Positions 19,650-29,140 of a stretch of DNA of 64,000 bases are shown piece after piece; position 1 is the first letter of the stretch; every line of letters starts with the position of its first letter. The stretch covers positions 186,001-250,000 of the forward strand of contig QCIY01000001.1 of assembly GCA_003216415.1 (NCBI GenBank). Direction: 5' to 3'. The notes beneath the pieces were generated by a model. That model did not search any database and had not been told where the DNA came from. It was given only the letters and a program-made list of their open reading frames with translations. The translations under genes were made by a program, and so were the position numbers. This DNA comes from Prochlorococcus sp. AG-402-O16 (GTDB taxonomy: Bacteria > Cyanobacteriota > Cyanobacteriia > PCC-6307 > Cyanobiaceae).

Positions 19650-20939
19650 ATGAATTCATCTTTTAACAAACTTTTAACATTCAAAATATTGATCGTCATG
19701 TTAACGATCAGTATTTTTTCTACCAATTTTTTATTCATTGAAAGAGTGGAGGCTCTCAGTGATAGCAGGCAATTAGTACTTGATGCTTGGACCTTGGTAA
19801 ATGAGGGTTTTTATGACCCAGAAAAGTTTGATGAAATCCAATGGAAGAGAATTAGACAAAAAACATTACAGAAACAAATTGAAACAAGTGAAGAGGCATA
19901 TTCCGCAATTGAAGACATGTTAAGACCTCTAGACGATCCATACACAAGAATATTACGCCCAAAAGATTATGAACTCCTAAAATCAAGCAATTTTGGTAGT
20001 GAGATTAATGGAGTAGGACTTCAGTTAGGTGAAGATGAAAATACCAATAAAGTTAAAGTTATCTCTACTCTTGGAGGCTCACCAGCCGAGGAATCTGGAA
20101 TAATTAGCGGGGATTTTATAGATAAAGTAGATGGGATTTCATCAGAGGAATTAGGGCTTGCAAATACTGCCTCTAAATTAAGAGGTGAATCAGGAACCAA
20201 AGTTTTAGTTGAAATATCTTCGGAATCAGGAGAAATTAGAGAGGTCGATTTGGAAAGGAGATCAGTAGATCTCAGACCAGTGAGAACAAAAAGACTAAGA
20301 GATGATTCTCACACGATAGGGTATCTAAGGATAACTCAATTTAGTGAAAGCGTACCCAAAAAGGTTGAAGAAGCTCTACAAGAGTTAAAAGTGAAAGAGG
20401 TTGAAGGGTTAATACTAGATCTTAGAAACAATTCAGGCGGACTAGTAAGCTCAGGGATAGCAGTTGCAGACTCATTATTAAGTGAGAGACCAATAGTGGA
20501 GACAAAAGATAGAAATGGAATCAAAGATGCAATCTCATCTCAAAAGGAGACATCTTTTGATGGCCCAATGGTAACTTTGGTAAATAAAGGGACTGCGAGT
20601 GCTAGTGAAATACTTGCAGGTGCTTTACAAGATAACGAGAGATCGATTCTGATGGGAGAAAAAACATATGGGAAAGGTTTAATTCAATCGCTAAAAAGTT
20701 TAGGAGAAGATAGTGGAATAGCAATAACAGTTGCTAGTTATCTAACCCCCAACGGTAATAATATTCAAAGCCAGGGAATTACACCTGACAAATTACTGGA
20801 TCTTCTTGATGCTGGTGAATACGGTAGTTCTGACGACAAATGGGCGAGAAATGCAGAATTATTCCTGGAGTCACTTCTAGAACAAAAAGAAGTTTCAAAT
20901 GAAAATAATGCATTAATCACTGAAGAAACAAAAACTTGA
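19650..20939 (+). CDS. ctpA: Carboxyl-terminal processing protease (CtpA)
   Basis: The ATG at 19650 gives 429 residues; an upstream in-frame GTG at 19629 lacks support. A basic N-terminus and hydrophobic helix (KILIVMLTISIFSTNFLF), followed by an Ala-containing site near residue 35, form a signal peptide for export to the lumen. A PDZ domain covers about residues 100-180 (LGGSPAEESGIISGDFIDKV). The Ser-Lys protease domain has the Ser in NKGTASASEILAG (near residue 318) and the Lys in GEKTYGKGLIQS. The enzyme removes the C-terminal extension of D1 so the manganese cluster can assemble. It diverges from petB. Confidence 0.95.
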   Translation: MNSSFNKLLTFKILIVMLTISIFSTNFLFIERVEALSDSRQLVLDAWTLVNEGFYDPEKFDEIQWKRIRQKTLQKQIETSEEAYSAIEDMLRPLDDPYTRILRPKDYELLKSSNFGSEINGVGLQLGEDENTNKVKVISTLGGSPAEESGIISGDFIDKVDGISSEELGLANTASKLRGESGTKVLVEISSESGEIREVDLERRSVDLRPVRTKRLRDDSHTIGYLRITQFSESVPKKVEEALQELKVKEVEGLILDLRNNSGGLVSSGIAVADSLLSERPIVETKDRNGIKDAISSQKETSFDGPMVTLVNKGTASASEILAGALQDNERSILMGEKTYGKGLIQSLKSLGEDSGIAITVASYLTPNGNNIQSQGITPDKLLDLLDAGEYGSSDDKWARNAELFLESLLEQKEVSNENNALITEETKT

Positions 20940-20971
20940 ATATTAAAAGATAAATAAAAAATTTTAAAGCT

Positions 20972-22228
20972 ATGAGTATTAAGAGAATTTTTCATGATCC
21001 AATTCACAAAGAAATAGTATTTGATTCAGGGAAGCCAGAAGAATTAATGATTATGGAATTAATAGATACAATGGCTTTCCAAAGACTAAGAAGAATAAAA
21101 CAATTAGGTGCGGCATCATTACTTTTTCATGGTGCAGAATCAAGTAGATTTACCCATTCAATTGGCGTTTTTTGTATTGCAAGAAAAATATATCAAAGAT
21201 TAATTGAGATTAAATCTTCATTTTGTGACAATAAATTTGTTCTCTATGGAGCAGCTCTATTACATGATTTAGGTCATGGACCTTTAAGTCATACAAGCGA
21301 AGTGATATTCGATCATAATCACGAACAATGGTCTCAAAACTTAGTTAAAAATTATTCTCCAATAAATTCAATCCTCAAAAAGTATGACAAAGAATTACCT
21401 AAACAAATCGGGGGATTATTTGAATCAAAACAACTATTTTCAAAGCCTTTAAAAACATTGATTAGCAGTGAAATAGATTGCGATCGTCTCGATTATCTTT
21501 TACGCGACAGTTACAACACTGGGACCAAATATGGCTTAGTAGATTTGGAGAGAATTATTTCAGCCCTAACTTTTTCACCTGATGGGAATATTGCAATCAA
21601 ACCAAAAGGAGTAATCGCTATTGAACATTTTTTAGTACTAAGAAACTTGATGTATAGAACTATTTATAACCACAGAATAAATGAAATATCTACATGGATT
21701 TTAGAAAAAATTATTTATACAATAAAAAATAATTCTGAAAAGAAAATTTGGTTAGATAAATCTCTTTATAATTGGATATTTTCTCCTGCCAAGATTGATT
21801 TTGATGACTTCATAAGAAATGATGATATAACATTTTACTACCATTTAATTAGATGGAAAGATGAATCTTTCGAACCACTTTCTACTCTTTGCAAAATGTT
21901 TATTGATAGAGATTTATTAAAGGCATCAAACATAAGTTTTTTAAATAAAATAGATAGACTAGAAATTCTTGCATTTGCAAGAAAATTATGCGCATCAAAT
22001 AATTTTGATTCAGAAATATTTTGCGGAATTAAAGAAAGATCTTTTAAAGGTTTTGAATCTAACAATGCTTTAAAGATTTGGGATGGAACATATCAAAACT
22101 CATTAGAAAATAGTTCTGCATTAATAAAAACTTTAATGAAATCTGATGAAAGCTCTTTTATTATTTACCCAGGACTAATCAAAGATGAAATTACAAATCA
22201 AATTTCATTAATAAAAAATAATTCATAA
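20972..22228 (+). CDS. HD-domain phosphohydrolase (dNTPase-like)
   Basis: A 418-residue protein with an ATG start. It opens KRIFHDPIHKEI and QRLRRIKQLGAA, followed by FTHSIGVFCIARKIYQRL and ALLHDLGHGPLSHTSE. The H...HD...D ligands of the HD superfamily (His in FTHSIG, His-Asp in LLHDLGHG) are present, as is the later DCDRLDYLLRDSY motif. This is the arrangement of cytoplasmic dNTPase/YdhJ-type HD hydrolases, though the substrate cannot be read from sequence. It sits between ctpA and minC with a 9-base gap to minC, so it is probably cotranscribed with the division-site genes. Confidence 0.85.
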   Translation: MSIKRIFHDPIHKEIVFDSGKPEELMIMELIDTMAFQRLRRIKQLGAASLLFHGAESSRFTHSIGVFCIARKIYQRLIEIKSSFCDNKFVLYGAALLHDLGHGPLSHTSEVIFDHNHEQWSQNLVKNYSPINSILKKYDKELPKQIGGLFESKQLFSKPLKTLISSEIDCDRLDYLLRDSYNTGTKYGLVDLERIISALTFSPDGNIAIKPKGVIAIEHFLVLRNLMYRTIYNHRINEISTWILEKIIYTIKNNSEKKIWLDKSLYNWIFSPAKIDFDDFIRNDDITFYYHLIRWKDESFEPLSTLCKMFIDRDLLKASNISFLNKIDRLEILAFARKLCASNNFDSEIFCGIKERSFKGFESNNALKIWDGTYQNSLENSSALIKTLMKSDESSFIIYPGLIKDEITNQISLIKNNS

Positions 22229-22237
22229 GTTCGAACA

Positions 22238-22900
22238 ATGAAAATTGTTATAAGTAGCATTAATAATCAATATCTAGAAACTATATATTTTGAAGAATTA
22301 GAAAATATCAATGAAACTTTAAAAAAATTTTCATCTTTAAAAGTACCTCTAGAAGCAAAAATATTTGCAATTAATGAGTCCATAAGTTCACATCAATTGT
22401 CAAAACTCAAAAATAATTTTGGCAAGATTAATATTTTTTCTTTGTACATTTACTCTAATAACAGAGATACAATATTGGCTGGCAAGTCTTTGAAGATAGA
22501 TTCAAATTTTCTTAGAGAACAAGAGGTTAAGAATAAGTTGCTTCAAATCGACTCAAAAAAGAAAGATGATATTCTTCACGAAGGAACCGTAAGATCAGGT
22601 GAAAGAATATCTTCAAATGGTAACCTATGCATTATTGGAGATGTAAACCCAGGAGCAATAGTTTCAGCAAAGAAAAGTATTTACGTTTGGGGCAAACTAC
22701 TAGGTATCGCCTTCGCAGGGAAGGGAGGAAATAATAGTGCCTCAATAACATCACTTTATTTAAAACCTCTACAGTTAAGAATTGCTAATGTGATAGCTAT
22801 TGGACCAAAGGATAAACCCAAAAACTATTATCCTGAAATTGCTTTGATCCATGAAAAAACAATAAATATCAAGCCTTACTTAATGGAAACTAAAAATTAA
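22238..22900 (+). CDS. minC: Septum site-determining protein MinC
   Basis: A 220-residue protein with an ATG start. The N-terminal ~90 residues are divergent. The C-terminal domain is typical, with RSGERISSNGNLCIIGDVNP followed by GAIVSAKKSIYVWGKLLGIAFAG, the Gly-rich beta-helix that binds MinD and FtsZ. It inhibits Z-ring assembly away from mid-cell. It is followed by minD after about 110 bases, and minE follows minD directly. Confidence 0.9.
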   Translation: MKIVISSINNQYLETIYFEELENINETLKKFSSLKVPLEAKIFAINESISSHQLSKLKNNFGKINIFSLYIYSNNRDTILAGKSLKIDSNFLREQEVKNKLLQIDSKKKDDILHEGTVRSGERISSNGNLCIIGDVNPGAIVSAKKSIYVWGKLLGIAFAGKGGNNSASITSLYLKPLQLRIANVIAIGPKDKPKNYYPEIALIHEKTINIKPYLMETKN

Positions 22901-23012
22901 TCAATCATTTGAAATAAATTAATTTATACTTTATAAATTTAAGAATTACTTAATCTTTAAAATATTTAACTTTCTGAAAGTAGACTTATTATTTGAAAAA
23001 TTGATTAAATTA

Positions 23013-23828
23013 GTGTCGAAAAATACTCGCACAATATTAATTTGTTCAGGAAAAGGTGGAGTTGGTAAAACCACTTTAACTGCAAATTTAGGCATAGCAC
23101 TTGCAAACAGCGGAGCGAGCACCGCTGTCTTAGATGCTGATTTCGGCTTAAGGAATTTAGACCTTCTTCTAGGATTAGAAAATCGTATTATCTATACCGC
23201 TCAAGATGTTCTGGACAAAAATTGTCGTCTTGAGCAAGCATTAGTGAGGCATAAAAAGGAGCCTAATCTTGCTCTTTTACCTGCTGGAGATCCTAGGATG
23301 TTGGATTGGATGAAGCCGGAAGATATGAAAAAAATTAGTGAGCTGCTTAGTGAAAAATTTGATTTTGTTTTAGTCGATTGTCCGGCTGGAGTGGAAGATG
23401 GTTTTAAAAATGCCCTTGCAGCCTGCAAAGAAGCTATTGTTGTGACTAACCCCGAATTATCTGCAGTACGTGACGCCGATAGAGTAATAGGGATTCTTAA
23501 TACCTCTGATATTGAGCCTATTCAGCTTGTAATAAATAGAGTTCGCCCTAACATGATGGCTAGTCAAGAAATGTTATCTATTGAAGATGTCCAAGGAATA
23601 CTTTCTTTACCTTTACTGGGTATTGTTTTAGAGGATGAACAGGTAATAATAAGTACCAACAGAGGAGAACCACTTACACTTACTGATACTCTTTCCCCTG
23701 CAAAAAAATGTTATTTAAATGTTTCTGAAAGACTTACAGGAAAGGATGTGCAAATTATTGACCCTAAAAATGAAGGTAAAAGCCTTAAAGATAAATTCAT
23801 GAGATTAATGCAAACAAAGATTTTTTAA
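23013..23828 (+). CDS. minD: Septum site-determining ATPase MinD
   Basis: The GTG at 23013 gives 271 residues starting [20 protein letters not shown]; an earlier in-frame TTG at 23001 is possible but adds four residues. The deviant Walker A Lys motif KGGVGKT, the Walker B-like LVDCPAG, and [16 protein letters not shown] are all intact. The C-terminus, [14 protein letters not shown], is an amphipathic membrane-targeting helix. MinD recruits MinC to the membrane and is displaced by MinE. The stop is one base before minE. Confidence 0.97.
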   Translation: MSKNTRTILICSGKGGVGKTTLTANLGIALANSGASTAVLDADFGLRNLDLLLGLENRIIYTAQDVLDKNCRLEQALVRHKKEPNLALLPAGDPRMLDWMKPEDMKKISELLSEKFDFVLVDCPAGVEDGFKNALAACKEAIVVTNPELSAVRDADRVIGILNTSDIEPIQLVINRVRPNMMASQEMLSIEDVQGILSLPLLGIVLEDEQVIISTNRGEPLTLTDTLSPAKKCYLNVSERLTGKDVQIIDPKNEGKSLKDKFMRLMQTKIF

Positions 23829-23829
23829 A

Positions 23830-24174
23830 ATGATGACTCTCAGAGACCTTATAAACAAATTACTAGGCAGAGAAACGGCTAGTGCTAATACTGCTAGAGA
23901 AAGATTACAACTTGTACTAGCTCATGACCGAGTTGATATGAGTTCCTTAACAACTGATCTTTTGGATAAAATGAGAAAAGAAATCCTAGATGTTGTTGCT
24001 AAATATGTCGAGATTGATTTTGAAGAAGTAGCAGTAAGTTTAGAAACGGAAGATAGGATGACTGCATTAGTTGCCAATTTACCAATTAAGAGAACTCTTT
24101 CAGGAGATATAAAGTTTAAAAAAAATGATAAAAATGATAAAAATGTTAAAGGTGAGAAAGATACGAGAAAATAA
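23830..24174 (+). CDS. minE: Cell division topological specificity factor MinE
   Basis: A 114-residue protein with an ATG start at 23830 (a second ATG follows at 23833). It has the anti-MinCD helix region near [20 protein letters not shown] and the topological domain with [20 protein letters not shown]. The last 25 residues are a Lys/Asn/Asp-rich tail with a short repeat (KNDKNDKN), longer than in typical MinE of about 90 residues. It follows minD by one base. It ends near the tRNA-Thr gene, 62 bases on. Confidence 0.95.
   Translation: MMTLRDLINKLLGRETASANTARERLQLVLAHDRVDMSSLTTDLLDKMRKEILDVVAKYVEIDFEEVAVSLETEDRMTALVANLPIKRTLSGDIKFKKNDKNDKNVKGEKDTRK
24121..24147 (+). repeat. Nine-base tandem repeat in the minE tail
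   Basis: AAAAATGAT occurs twice in tandem, followed by a third imperfect copy (AAAAATGTT), encoding KNDKNDKNV. It is in frame, so copy-number changes would only lengthen or shorten the charged tail of MinE. Confidence 0.8.
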
Positions 24175-24236
24175 CAAATTTTAAAAAGCTAAAAAATAGT
24201 AATAATTGAGCCTTCTTAATTGTAAGATGTACATGT

Positions 24237-24308
24237 GCCGGCTTAGCTCAGCGGTAGAGCAGCGCTTTTGTAAAGCGAAGGTCATCAGTTCAAATCTGTT
24301 AGCCGGCA
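24237..24308 (+). tRNA. trnT-UGU: tRNA-Thr (anticodon TGT)
   Basis: The 72-base gene starts GCCGGCTTAGCTCAGCGG, has an anticodon loop TTTGTAA with TGT, the T-loop TTCAAATC, and ends AGCCGGCA. Acceptor stem and arms pair. It follows minE on the same strand. Confidence 0.95.
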
Positions 24309-24329
24309 TTTTGATTAATTTAATTCTTT

Positions 24330-24488
24330 TCAATATTTTTTTGCAGAAAATAATAAAATCAAACTTATTAAAGAGATAATAGGCAAAAAACTTATTTCGA
24401 GAACATACCCTATAGAAGATACAAGGGGTTCAAATATCCAATAACTAAAAAATTGAATTAATAAAACAAAAAATAATAATATAAACAT
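24330..24488 (-). CDS. Small membrane protein downstream of the Sua5/YrdC gene
   Basis: The minus-strand frame from ATG 24488 to TGA 24330 encodes 52 residues: a hydrophobic helix (MFILLFFVLLIQFFSYWIF), a short linker with EP, and a second helix (LPIISLISLILLFSAKKY) ending in two Lys and Tyr. Two membrane helices in a hairpin with a basic end is a coherent protein shape. It begins two bases after the stop of the Sua5/YrdC gene, indicating translational coupling in one operon. Function unknown. Confidence 0.55.
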   Translation of the reverse strand: MFILLFFVLLIQFFSYWIFEPLVSSIGYVLEISFLPIISLISLILLFSAKKY

Positions 24489-24490
24489 TA

Positions 24491-25069
24491 CTACAATTCC
24501 CTAACTAGTACTTCTCCTGCTCTAAGCAGTCTCCAATCCCCACCTTTCTTCCAAAATATAATAGTACTAGCTTTTCCACTACTTTTTTCCCATGGAATAG
24601 GGCCCAGAATTTCTACAGAAGGGAAGTCTAAAGCAATACCTTCAACTGTAATTGATCCCTGAAAGCCTGAAATATTTGCACTTGAAGTTAATAATGGGCC
24701 TGTTTCTCTTATGAGAGATTGAGCTATAAATGAATTCGGGATTCTCAGCCCGACAGTAAGATCACTGCTTGTGAGGGCTGTAGCCTGCTTTTCTGAGGCA
24801 GGAATAACCATTGTCAAAGCTCCAGGCCAATATTTTGAAGCTATATTTTCGTAATCTTCTTTAGCTGATTCGTGAACATAATCAATTAATTGTTTAGGTT
24901 CTGATCCCATAAGAATTAAGGGTTTATTTCTATCTCTTTTTTTAAACTCATAAATAATATTTGAAAATTTTGGCAGGCATCCAATTGCAGGTAAAGTATC
25001 TGTTGGGAAAATTATAGGTAAACCACTTTTAAGAGTCTTGAATGCTGATTTGCAATTTACTAAATTCAT
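24491..25069 (-). CDS. L-threonylcarbamoyladenylate synthase (Sua5/YciO/YrdC family)
   Basis: A 192-residue protein with an ATG start at 25069. It has the family core: PIIFPTDTLPAIGC near the N-terminus, FKKRDRNKPLILMGSEP (substrate-binding loop), YWPGALTMVIPAS, VGLRIPN and GPLLTSSANISGF. It makes threonylcarbamoyl-AMP for the t6A37 modification of ANN-decoding tRNAs. Only the YrdC domain is present (no Sua5 C-terminal domain), as in short bacterial TsaC proteins. It lies 23 bases downstream of prmC and 2 bases upstream of a small membrane-protein gene, so all three are probably cotranscribed. Confidence 0.9.
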   Translation of the reverse strand: MNLVNCKSAFKTLKSGLPIIFPTDTLPAIGCLPKFSNIIYEFKKRDRNKPLILMGSEPKQLIDYVHESAKEDYENIASKYWPGALTMVIPASEKQATALTSSDLTVGLRIPNSFIAQSLIRETGPLLTSSANISGFQGSITVEGIALDFPSVEILGPIPWEKSSGKASTIIFWKKGGDWRLLRAGEVLVREL

Positions 25070-25092
25070 TTAGTCTATTAACTAATAATAAT

Positions 25093-25962
25093 TTATTTAT
25101 ATCTTCCAATGGTAAACCTACCAATACCTGAAAGATCATTCACAATTTCTATTGATGTAAATTTATTTTTAAAAAGTAGTTCTTTTACTTTTGGACCTTG
25201 GTCAAAATGATTCTCTAAAATTAGCCATCCCTTCTCTTTTAAAAATAATGGTGCTTTTTGAATTATCTCCCTAATGTGTTTTAAACCATCTTGGCCGCCT
25301 AATAAAGCAATTTTTGGTTCGAAGTTTTTAACTTCTTTGGGTAATTTTTCATAAGTATCTTTAGGAATATATGGCGGGTTTGAAATAGCAAGGTCTAATT
25401 TTCCTTTAAAACTTTCAAGAGGGGACCACCAATTTCCACAATAAAAATTCAAATTTGATTGTTTAGAGGAACTTTTGTAATTTTTAGAGGCTATTTCTAA
25501 TGCATCTTGATCTATATCAGTTGCTATTCCGTAGCTCAATGGATAAGCCAATGCCAAAGCAATACTTATAGCGCCTGATCCAGTTCCTAATTCAGCAAAA
25601 AATAATTTTTGTGAATTCTTTTCAAATATATTGAAGACAATATCAACTATGAGCTCTGTCTCTGGTCTTGGAATAAGTACTTTGTTTGTAACTATTAATT
25701 TTAAGTCCCTCCAAAAAGTTTTCCCACAAAGGTATTGGATAGGAGTCGAATTTAATAAATGATCTTTCCAAATAGATTCTAAGTAATCTAAGTTTTTTCT
25801 TAAATACAAATTATTTCCAGAATTAATCCTAGATAAGTTGAGATCACTACTTGATATACCGCCTACAGCATCAAGTAAAAGAATAAGAGATTGATGATCT
25901 CCCCCTTTAGAAAGTTGTATTTTTTTCCAAAATAAAAGTTCTTTTACAGAAATGCTGGGCAT
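25093..25962 (-). CDS. prmC: Release factor glutamine methyltransferase PrmC (HemK)
   Basis: A 289-residue protein with an ATG start at 25962. The SAM-binding motif is AELGTGSGAISIALA (about residues 122-136) and the substrate motif is DLAISNPPYIP, with the NPPY signature of Gln/Asn/adenine N-methyltransferases. An N-terminal helical domain precedes them, as in PrmC (LIPRPETELIVD is also typical). It methylates the GGQ glutamine of peptide-release factors RF1 and RF2. It lies upstream of the Sua5/YrdC gene and downstream of psbM on the same strand. Confidence 0.95.
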   Translation of the reverse strand: MPSISVKELLFWKKIQLSKGGDHQSLILLLDAVGGISSSDLNLSRINSGNNLYLRKNLDYLESIWKDHLLNSTPIQYLCGKTFWRDLKLIVTNKVLIPRPETELIVDIVFNIFEKNSQKLFFAELGTGSGAISIALALAYPLSYGIATDIDQDALEIASKNYKSSSKQSNLNFYCGNWWSPLESFKGKLDLAISNPPYIPKDTYEKLPKEVKNFEPKIALLGGQDGLKHIREIIQKAPLFLKEKGWLILENHFDQGPKVKELLFKNKFTSIEIVNDLSGIGRFTIGRYK

Positions 25963-25972
25963 TTATGAAAGT

Positions 25973-26125
25973 TTATCGTTTTGGGCCAAGCTTACCTTTA
26001 CCAGAGTCTGAGTAGAAGCTTGATTTTTCGCCATCTTGAGTGGAAATAAATAAACCTATAAGGAATATTGTTGGTACCCCAACGAATAGAAGACTAGCTA
26101 CGAATCCAAAATTAGTTGTTTCCAT
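25973..26125 (-). CDS. psbM: Photosystem II reaction centre protein M (PsbM)
   Basis: ATG 26125 to TAA 25973 encodes 50 residues. METTNFGFVASLLFVGVPTI is the PsbM opening, followed by the rest of one membrane helix and a polar tail (TQDGEKSSFYSDSGK) that is longer than in other cyanobacteria and typical of Prochlorococcus. PsbM sits at the PSII dimer interface. It is 10 bases upstream of the prmC start on the same strand and 103 bases downstream of the ferredoxin gene. Confidence 0.95.
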   Translation of the reverse strand: METTNFGFVASLLFVGVPTIFLIGLFISTQDGEKSSFYSDSGKGKLGPKR

Positions 26126-26228
26126 TAAAATTTACTATTCTGATAAGTATTAAGACTATAGACATTTAACTTGAACTAAAGTGGAAAAATCAATAAATAT
26201 TATCAACTGATTAACAGTCTTAAACAAT

Positions 26229-26591
26229 TTAGCGAGGTAATTTTTTATTTTCACTATTTTTTTTAAGTTCTTCTAAGTTTGAAGGAGGAGATTGTGGTTT
26301 TGTTAAAATTACTGCAGAGGATTTTATTAATGTTTGGCATGCAAGTCGCCAATTTTCTGGTCTATTTTTAAGTTTTTCATGTTCAACAGAAGTTAGTGGG
26401 CTTAGAGAATTTTTGCTTCCTCCTTCAACAGAAATAAAACAGGTGCTACACTGACCTGCTCCTCCACAATTTCCTAAAATACCTTTTAATCCATAAAGTT
26501 GTAAGTTCTCTTTCATTACTAGTTCCCTTAAATTTTCACCAGGATTGCATTGAATCTCTAAATCCTCACGGATGAACCTAATAGTTGCCAT
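26229..26591 (-). CDS. 2Fe-2S ferredoxin-like protein
   Basis: A 120-residue protein with an ATG start at 26591. It opens with beta strands (MATIRFIREDLEIQCNPGEN). Cluster ligands appear as Cys in GNCGGAGQCSTC and a fourth Cys in WRLACQTLI, an arrangement matching the plant-type/bacterial [2Fe-2S] ferredoxin fold. Compared with the photosynthetic ferredoxin PetF, the 'CGGAGQCSTC' loop is shorter and the C-terminal tail is Pro/Lys/Asn-rich, so this is likely a separate soluble electron carrier. Partner not identifiable. It diverges from psbB. Confidence 0.85.
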   Translation of the reverse strand: MATIRFIREDLEIQCNPGENLRELVMKENLQLYGLKGILGNCGGAGQCSTCFISVEGGSKNSLSPLTSVEHEKLKNRPENWRLACQTLIKSSAVILTKPQSPPSNLEELKKNSENKKLPR

Positions 26592-26813
26592 TTTTTTAGT
26601 TATTTTTCTTATTTTGGCGTTTTACTTTGAGAATTGTGACCAAAATATTAACATTTTTTAGTCAAAAAATCCTTGAAAACTCAGTAATGCAAATTGATTT
26701 ACCCAATTTTTGCAAGAAAATAAATTTATTTACAAAAATCCCTGAAAGACTAAAAAACCCTTACTATCGTGATGTTTAGCTGTTTATTCAGCATAGTTAC
26801 TAGAAATTAACCG

Positions 26814-28337
26814 ATGGGATTGCCTTGGTATCGAGTTCACACAGTAGTTATTAATGACCCAGGTCGACTACTTGCTGTGCATCTTATGCATACTGCATTA
26901 TTAGCCGGCTGGGCCGGTTCAATGGCTCTTTATGAATTAGCCATTTTTGATCCATCTGATGCTGTTCTCAATCCTATGTGGAGACAGGGAATGTACGTTA
27001 TGCCTTTTATGGCTAGACTTGGTATCACAAGTAGTTGGAACGGATGGGATATAACTGGTGCTACAGGAGTTGATCCTGGATTCTGGAGTTTTGAAGGGGT
27101 TGCCGCAGCACACATTGTATTTAGCGGACTATTGATGTTGGCCTCTATATGGCACTGGACATACTGGGACTTAGATCTATGGGAAGATTCAAGAACAGGT
27201 GAGCCAGCTCTCGATCTGCCAAGAATCTTTGGAATTCATCTTCTTCTAGCTGGACTTACATGTTTTGGCTTTGGAGCATTTCATTGTGCAAATGTGGGGA
27301 TTTGGGTTTCTGATCCTTATGGCTTAACTGGTCATGTAGAGCCAGTAGCTCCTTCTTGGGGAGTTGATGGATTTAATCCTTTTAATCCAGGAGGAATAGT
27401 TGCAAATCATATTGCGGCTGGACTTATGGGTATTATTGGAGGTATTTTTCACATTACGAATAGACCCGGAGAAAGACTTTACAGAGCATTAAAACTTGGA
27501 AGTCTTGAAGGGGTTCTAGCTAGTGCCCTAGCTGCTGTACTTTTTGTATCTTTTGTCGTTGCAGGCACAATGTGGTACGGCTCAGCAACAACACCAGTTG
27601 AGTTATTTGGCCCTACCAGATATCAATGGGACTCAGGCTATTTCAAAACTGAAATTAATAGAAGAGTTCAGACTGCTATAGATAATGGTGCCACTAAAGA
27701 AGAGGCATATGCTTCGATTCCAGAGAAATTAGCCTTCTACGATTATGTTGGTAATAGTCCTGCTAAGGGAGGATTATTCAGAGTTGGAGCTCTCGTTAAT
27801 GGTGATGGTTTACCAACTGGTTGGCAAGGTCACATTGCTTTTCAAGATAAGGAAGGTAACGATTTAGAAGTTAGAAGAATACCTAATTTCTTCGAAAACT
27901 TCCCAGTTATACTTGAAGATAAAGAAGGTAATGTAAGAGCAGATATTCCATTTAGAAGAGCCGAAGCGAAGTATTCATTTGAGCAAACTGGCATTACAGC
28001 AACTATCTATGGGGGAGACTTAAATGGTCAAACATTTACTGATCCTGCAGTAGTAAAAAGATTAGCCAGAAAAGCGCAGCTTGGAGAAGCATTCAAGTTC
28101 GACAGAGAGACATATAAATCTGATGGTGTATTCCGAAGCTCCCCAAGAGCATGGTTTACATATGCACATCTATGTTTCGGATTGCTATTCTTGTTTGGCC
28201 ACTGGTGGCATGCTTCAAGAACTCTTTACAGAAATTCATTCGCTGGAATTGATGCTGAGATTGGTGACCAAGTTGAATTTGGTTTATTCAAGAAGCTTGG
28301 TGACGAATCCACAAGAAGAATCCCAGGAAGGGTTTAA
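26814..28337 (+). CDS. psbB: Photosystem II CP47 chlorophyll apoprotein (PsbB)
   Basis: A 507-residue membrane protein with an ATG start. It begins [20 protein letters not shown] and contains many conserved His residues for chlorophyll ligation ([70 protein letters not shown]), six membrane helices and the large lumenal loop E with [17 protein letters not shown] at its end. It is the inner antenna of PSII. psbT follows after 23 bases, as in other cyanobacteria. Length and motifs are complete. Confidence 0.99.
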   Translation: MGLPWYRVHTVVINDPGRLLAVHLMHTALLAGWAGSMALYELAIFDPSDAVLNPMWRQGMYVMPFMARLGITSSWNGWDITGATGVDPGFWSFEGVAAAHIVFSGLLMLASIWHWTYWDLDLWEDSRTGEPALDLPRIFGIHLLLAGLTCFGFGAFHCANVGIWVSDPYGLTGHVEPVAPSWGVDGFNPFNPGGIVANHIAAGLMGIIGGIFHITNRPGERLYRALKLGSLEGVLASALAAVLFVSFVVAGTMWYGSATTPVELFGPTRYQWDSGYFKTEINRRVQTAIDNGATKEEAYASIPEKLAFYDYVGNSPAKGGLFRVGALVNGDGLPTGWQGHIAFQDKEGNDLEVRRIPNFFENFPVILEDKEGNVRADIPFRRAEAKYSFEQTGITATIYGGDLNGQTFTDPAVVKRLARKAQLGEAFKFDRETYKSDGVFRSSPRAWFTYAHLCFGLLFLFGHWWHASRTLYRNSFAGIDAEIGDQVEFGLFKKLGDESTRRIPGRV

Positions 28338-28360
28338 TCTAAACTTTATTACTTAATCTT

Positions 28361-28459
28361 ATGGAAGCTTTTGCTTACGTCCTTATCTTAACTCTCGCAG
28401 TTGTTACCTTGTTCTTTGCTGTCGCCTTTAGAGATCCACCTAAATTCGATAAAAAATGA
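28361..28459 (+). CDS. psbT: Photosystem II reaction centre protein T (PsbT)
   Basis: ATG 28361 to TGA 28457-28459 encodes 32 residues: [20 protein letters not shown] then [12 protein letters not shown]. The single helix followed by 'FRDPPK' is the PsbT signature. PsbT stabilises the acceptor side and the dimer of PSII. It follows psbB and is closed by a strong terminator at 28466-28496. Confidence 0.97.
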   Translation: MEAFAYVLILTLAVVTLFFAVAFRDPPKFDKK

Positions 28460-28465
28460 ACTTAT

Positions 28466-28496
28466 AAAAAAGACCTCTTTAACAAGAGGTCTTTTT
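28466..28496 (+). terminator. Intrinsic terminator after psbBT
   Basis: A perfect stem of AAAAAGACCTCTT and AAGAGGTCTTTTT around a short loop lies 6 bases after the psbT stop, with T-rich DNA downstream. Being symmetric in A and T flanks, it could act in both directions. It ends the psbBT transcript. Confidence 0.9.
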
Positions 28497-28561
28497 ATTT
28501 TACTTTTCATAATTATCATATTACTCTACTATTAGAGTTACAGTTTATCTTATTTCACTAC

Positions 28562-29041
28562 ATGCAGTGTCCAACCTGTCACAACACAGATAGCAGAGTT
28601 TTGGAATCAAGATCTGCTGATAGTGGTAAAAGTGTTAGAAGAAGAAGAGAGTGCTTAAATTGCAGCTTTAGATTTACAACTTATGAAAGAGTTGAAACAA
28701 TGCCAGTTTCAATAATTAAAAAAGATGGGAGCAGAGAATTATTTGATAAACAAAAATTATTTACTGGTATATCAAGAGCTTGCGAAAAGACTACCTTCAC
28801 TAGCGAAGCAATTATTAATTTCGTAGATGGAATTGAATCACAAATCTTTCAAGACTCTAATAAAGATATTAAATCTTCACAAATTGGAGAATTAATACTA
28901 AAAAGTCTTAGGAAAGAAAACGAAGTTGCCTATATAAGATACGCTTCAGTTTACAGAAAATTTAATGGGGTAAAAGATTTTATTTCTACTTTAGAATCTT
29001 TAAAAGGAAGTTCAAAAAATCAATTAGCTTCAATTTTATAA
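28562..29041 (+). CDS. nrdR: Transcriptional repressor NrdR
   Basis: A 159-residue protein with an ATG start. The N-terminal zinc ribbon has Cys pairs in [13 protein letters not shown] and [18 protein letters not shown]. The ATP-cone domain follows, with [18 protein letters not shown] and the typical [11 protein letters not shown]. NrdR senses dATP and ATP and represses ribonucleotide reductase genes. It is transcribed from its own region after the psbBT terminator. Complete in length. Confidence 0.97.
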   Translation: MQCPTCHNTDSRVLESRSADSGKSVRRRRECLNCSFRFTTYERVETMPVSIIKKDGSRELFDKQKLFTGISRACEKTTFTSEAIINFVDGIESQIFQDSNKDIKSSQIGELILKSLRKENEVAYIRYASVYRKFNGVKDFISTLESLKGSSKNQLASIL

Positions 29042-29140
29042 AATTAAGCATCTTAAAGTGTAGAATACATAATACAATTATTTTTGCTGTTGGTTTGCAG
29101 GCTAATAGCATTCCTTTCTAACTACCTTAGGTAGTCTGCG

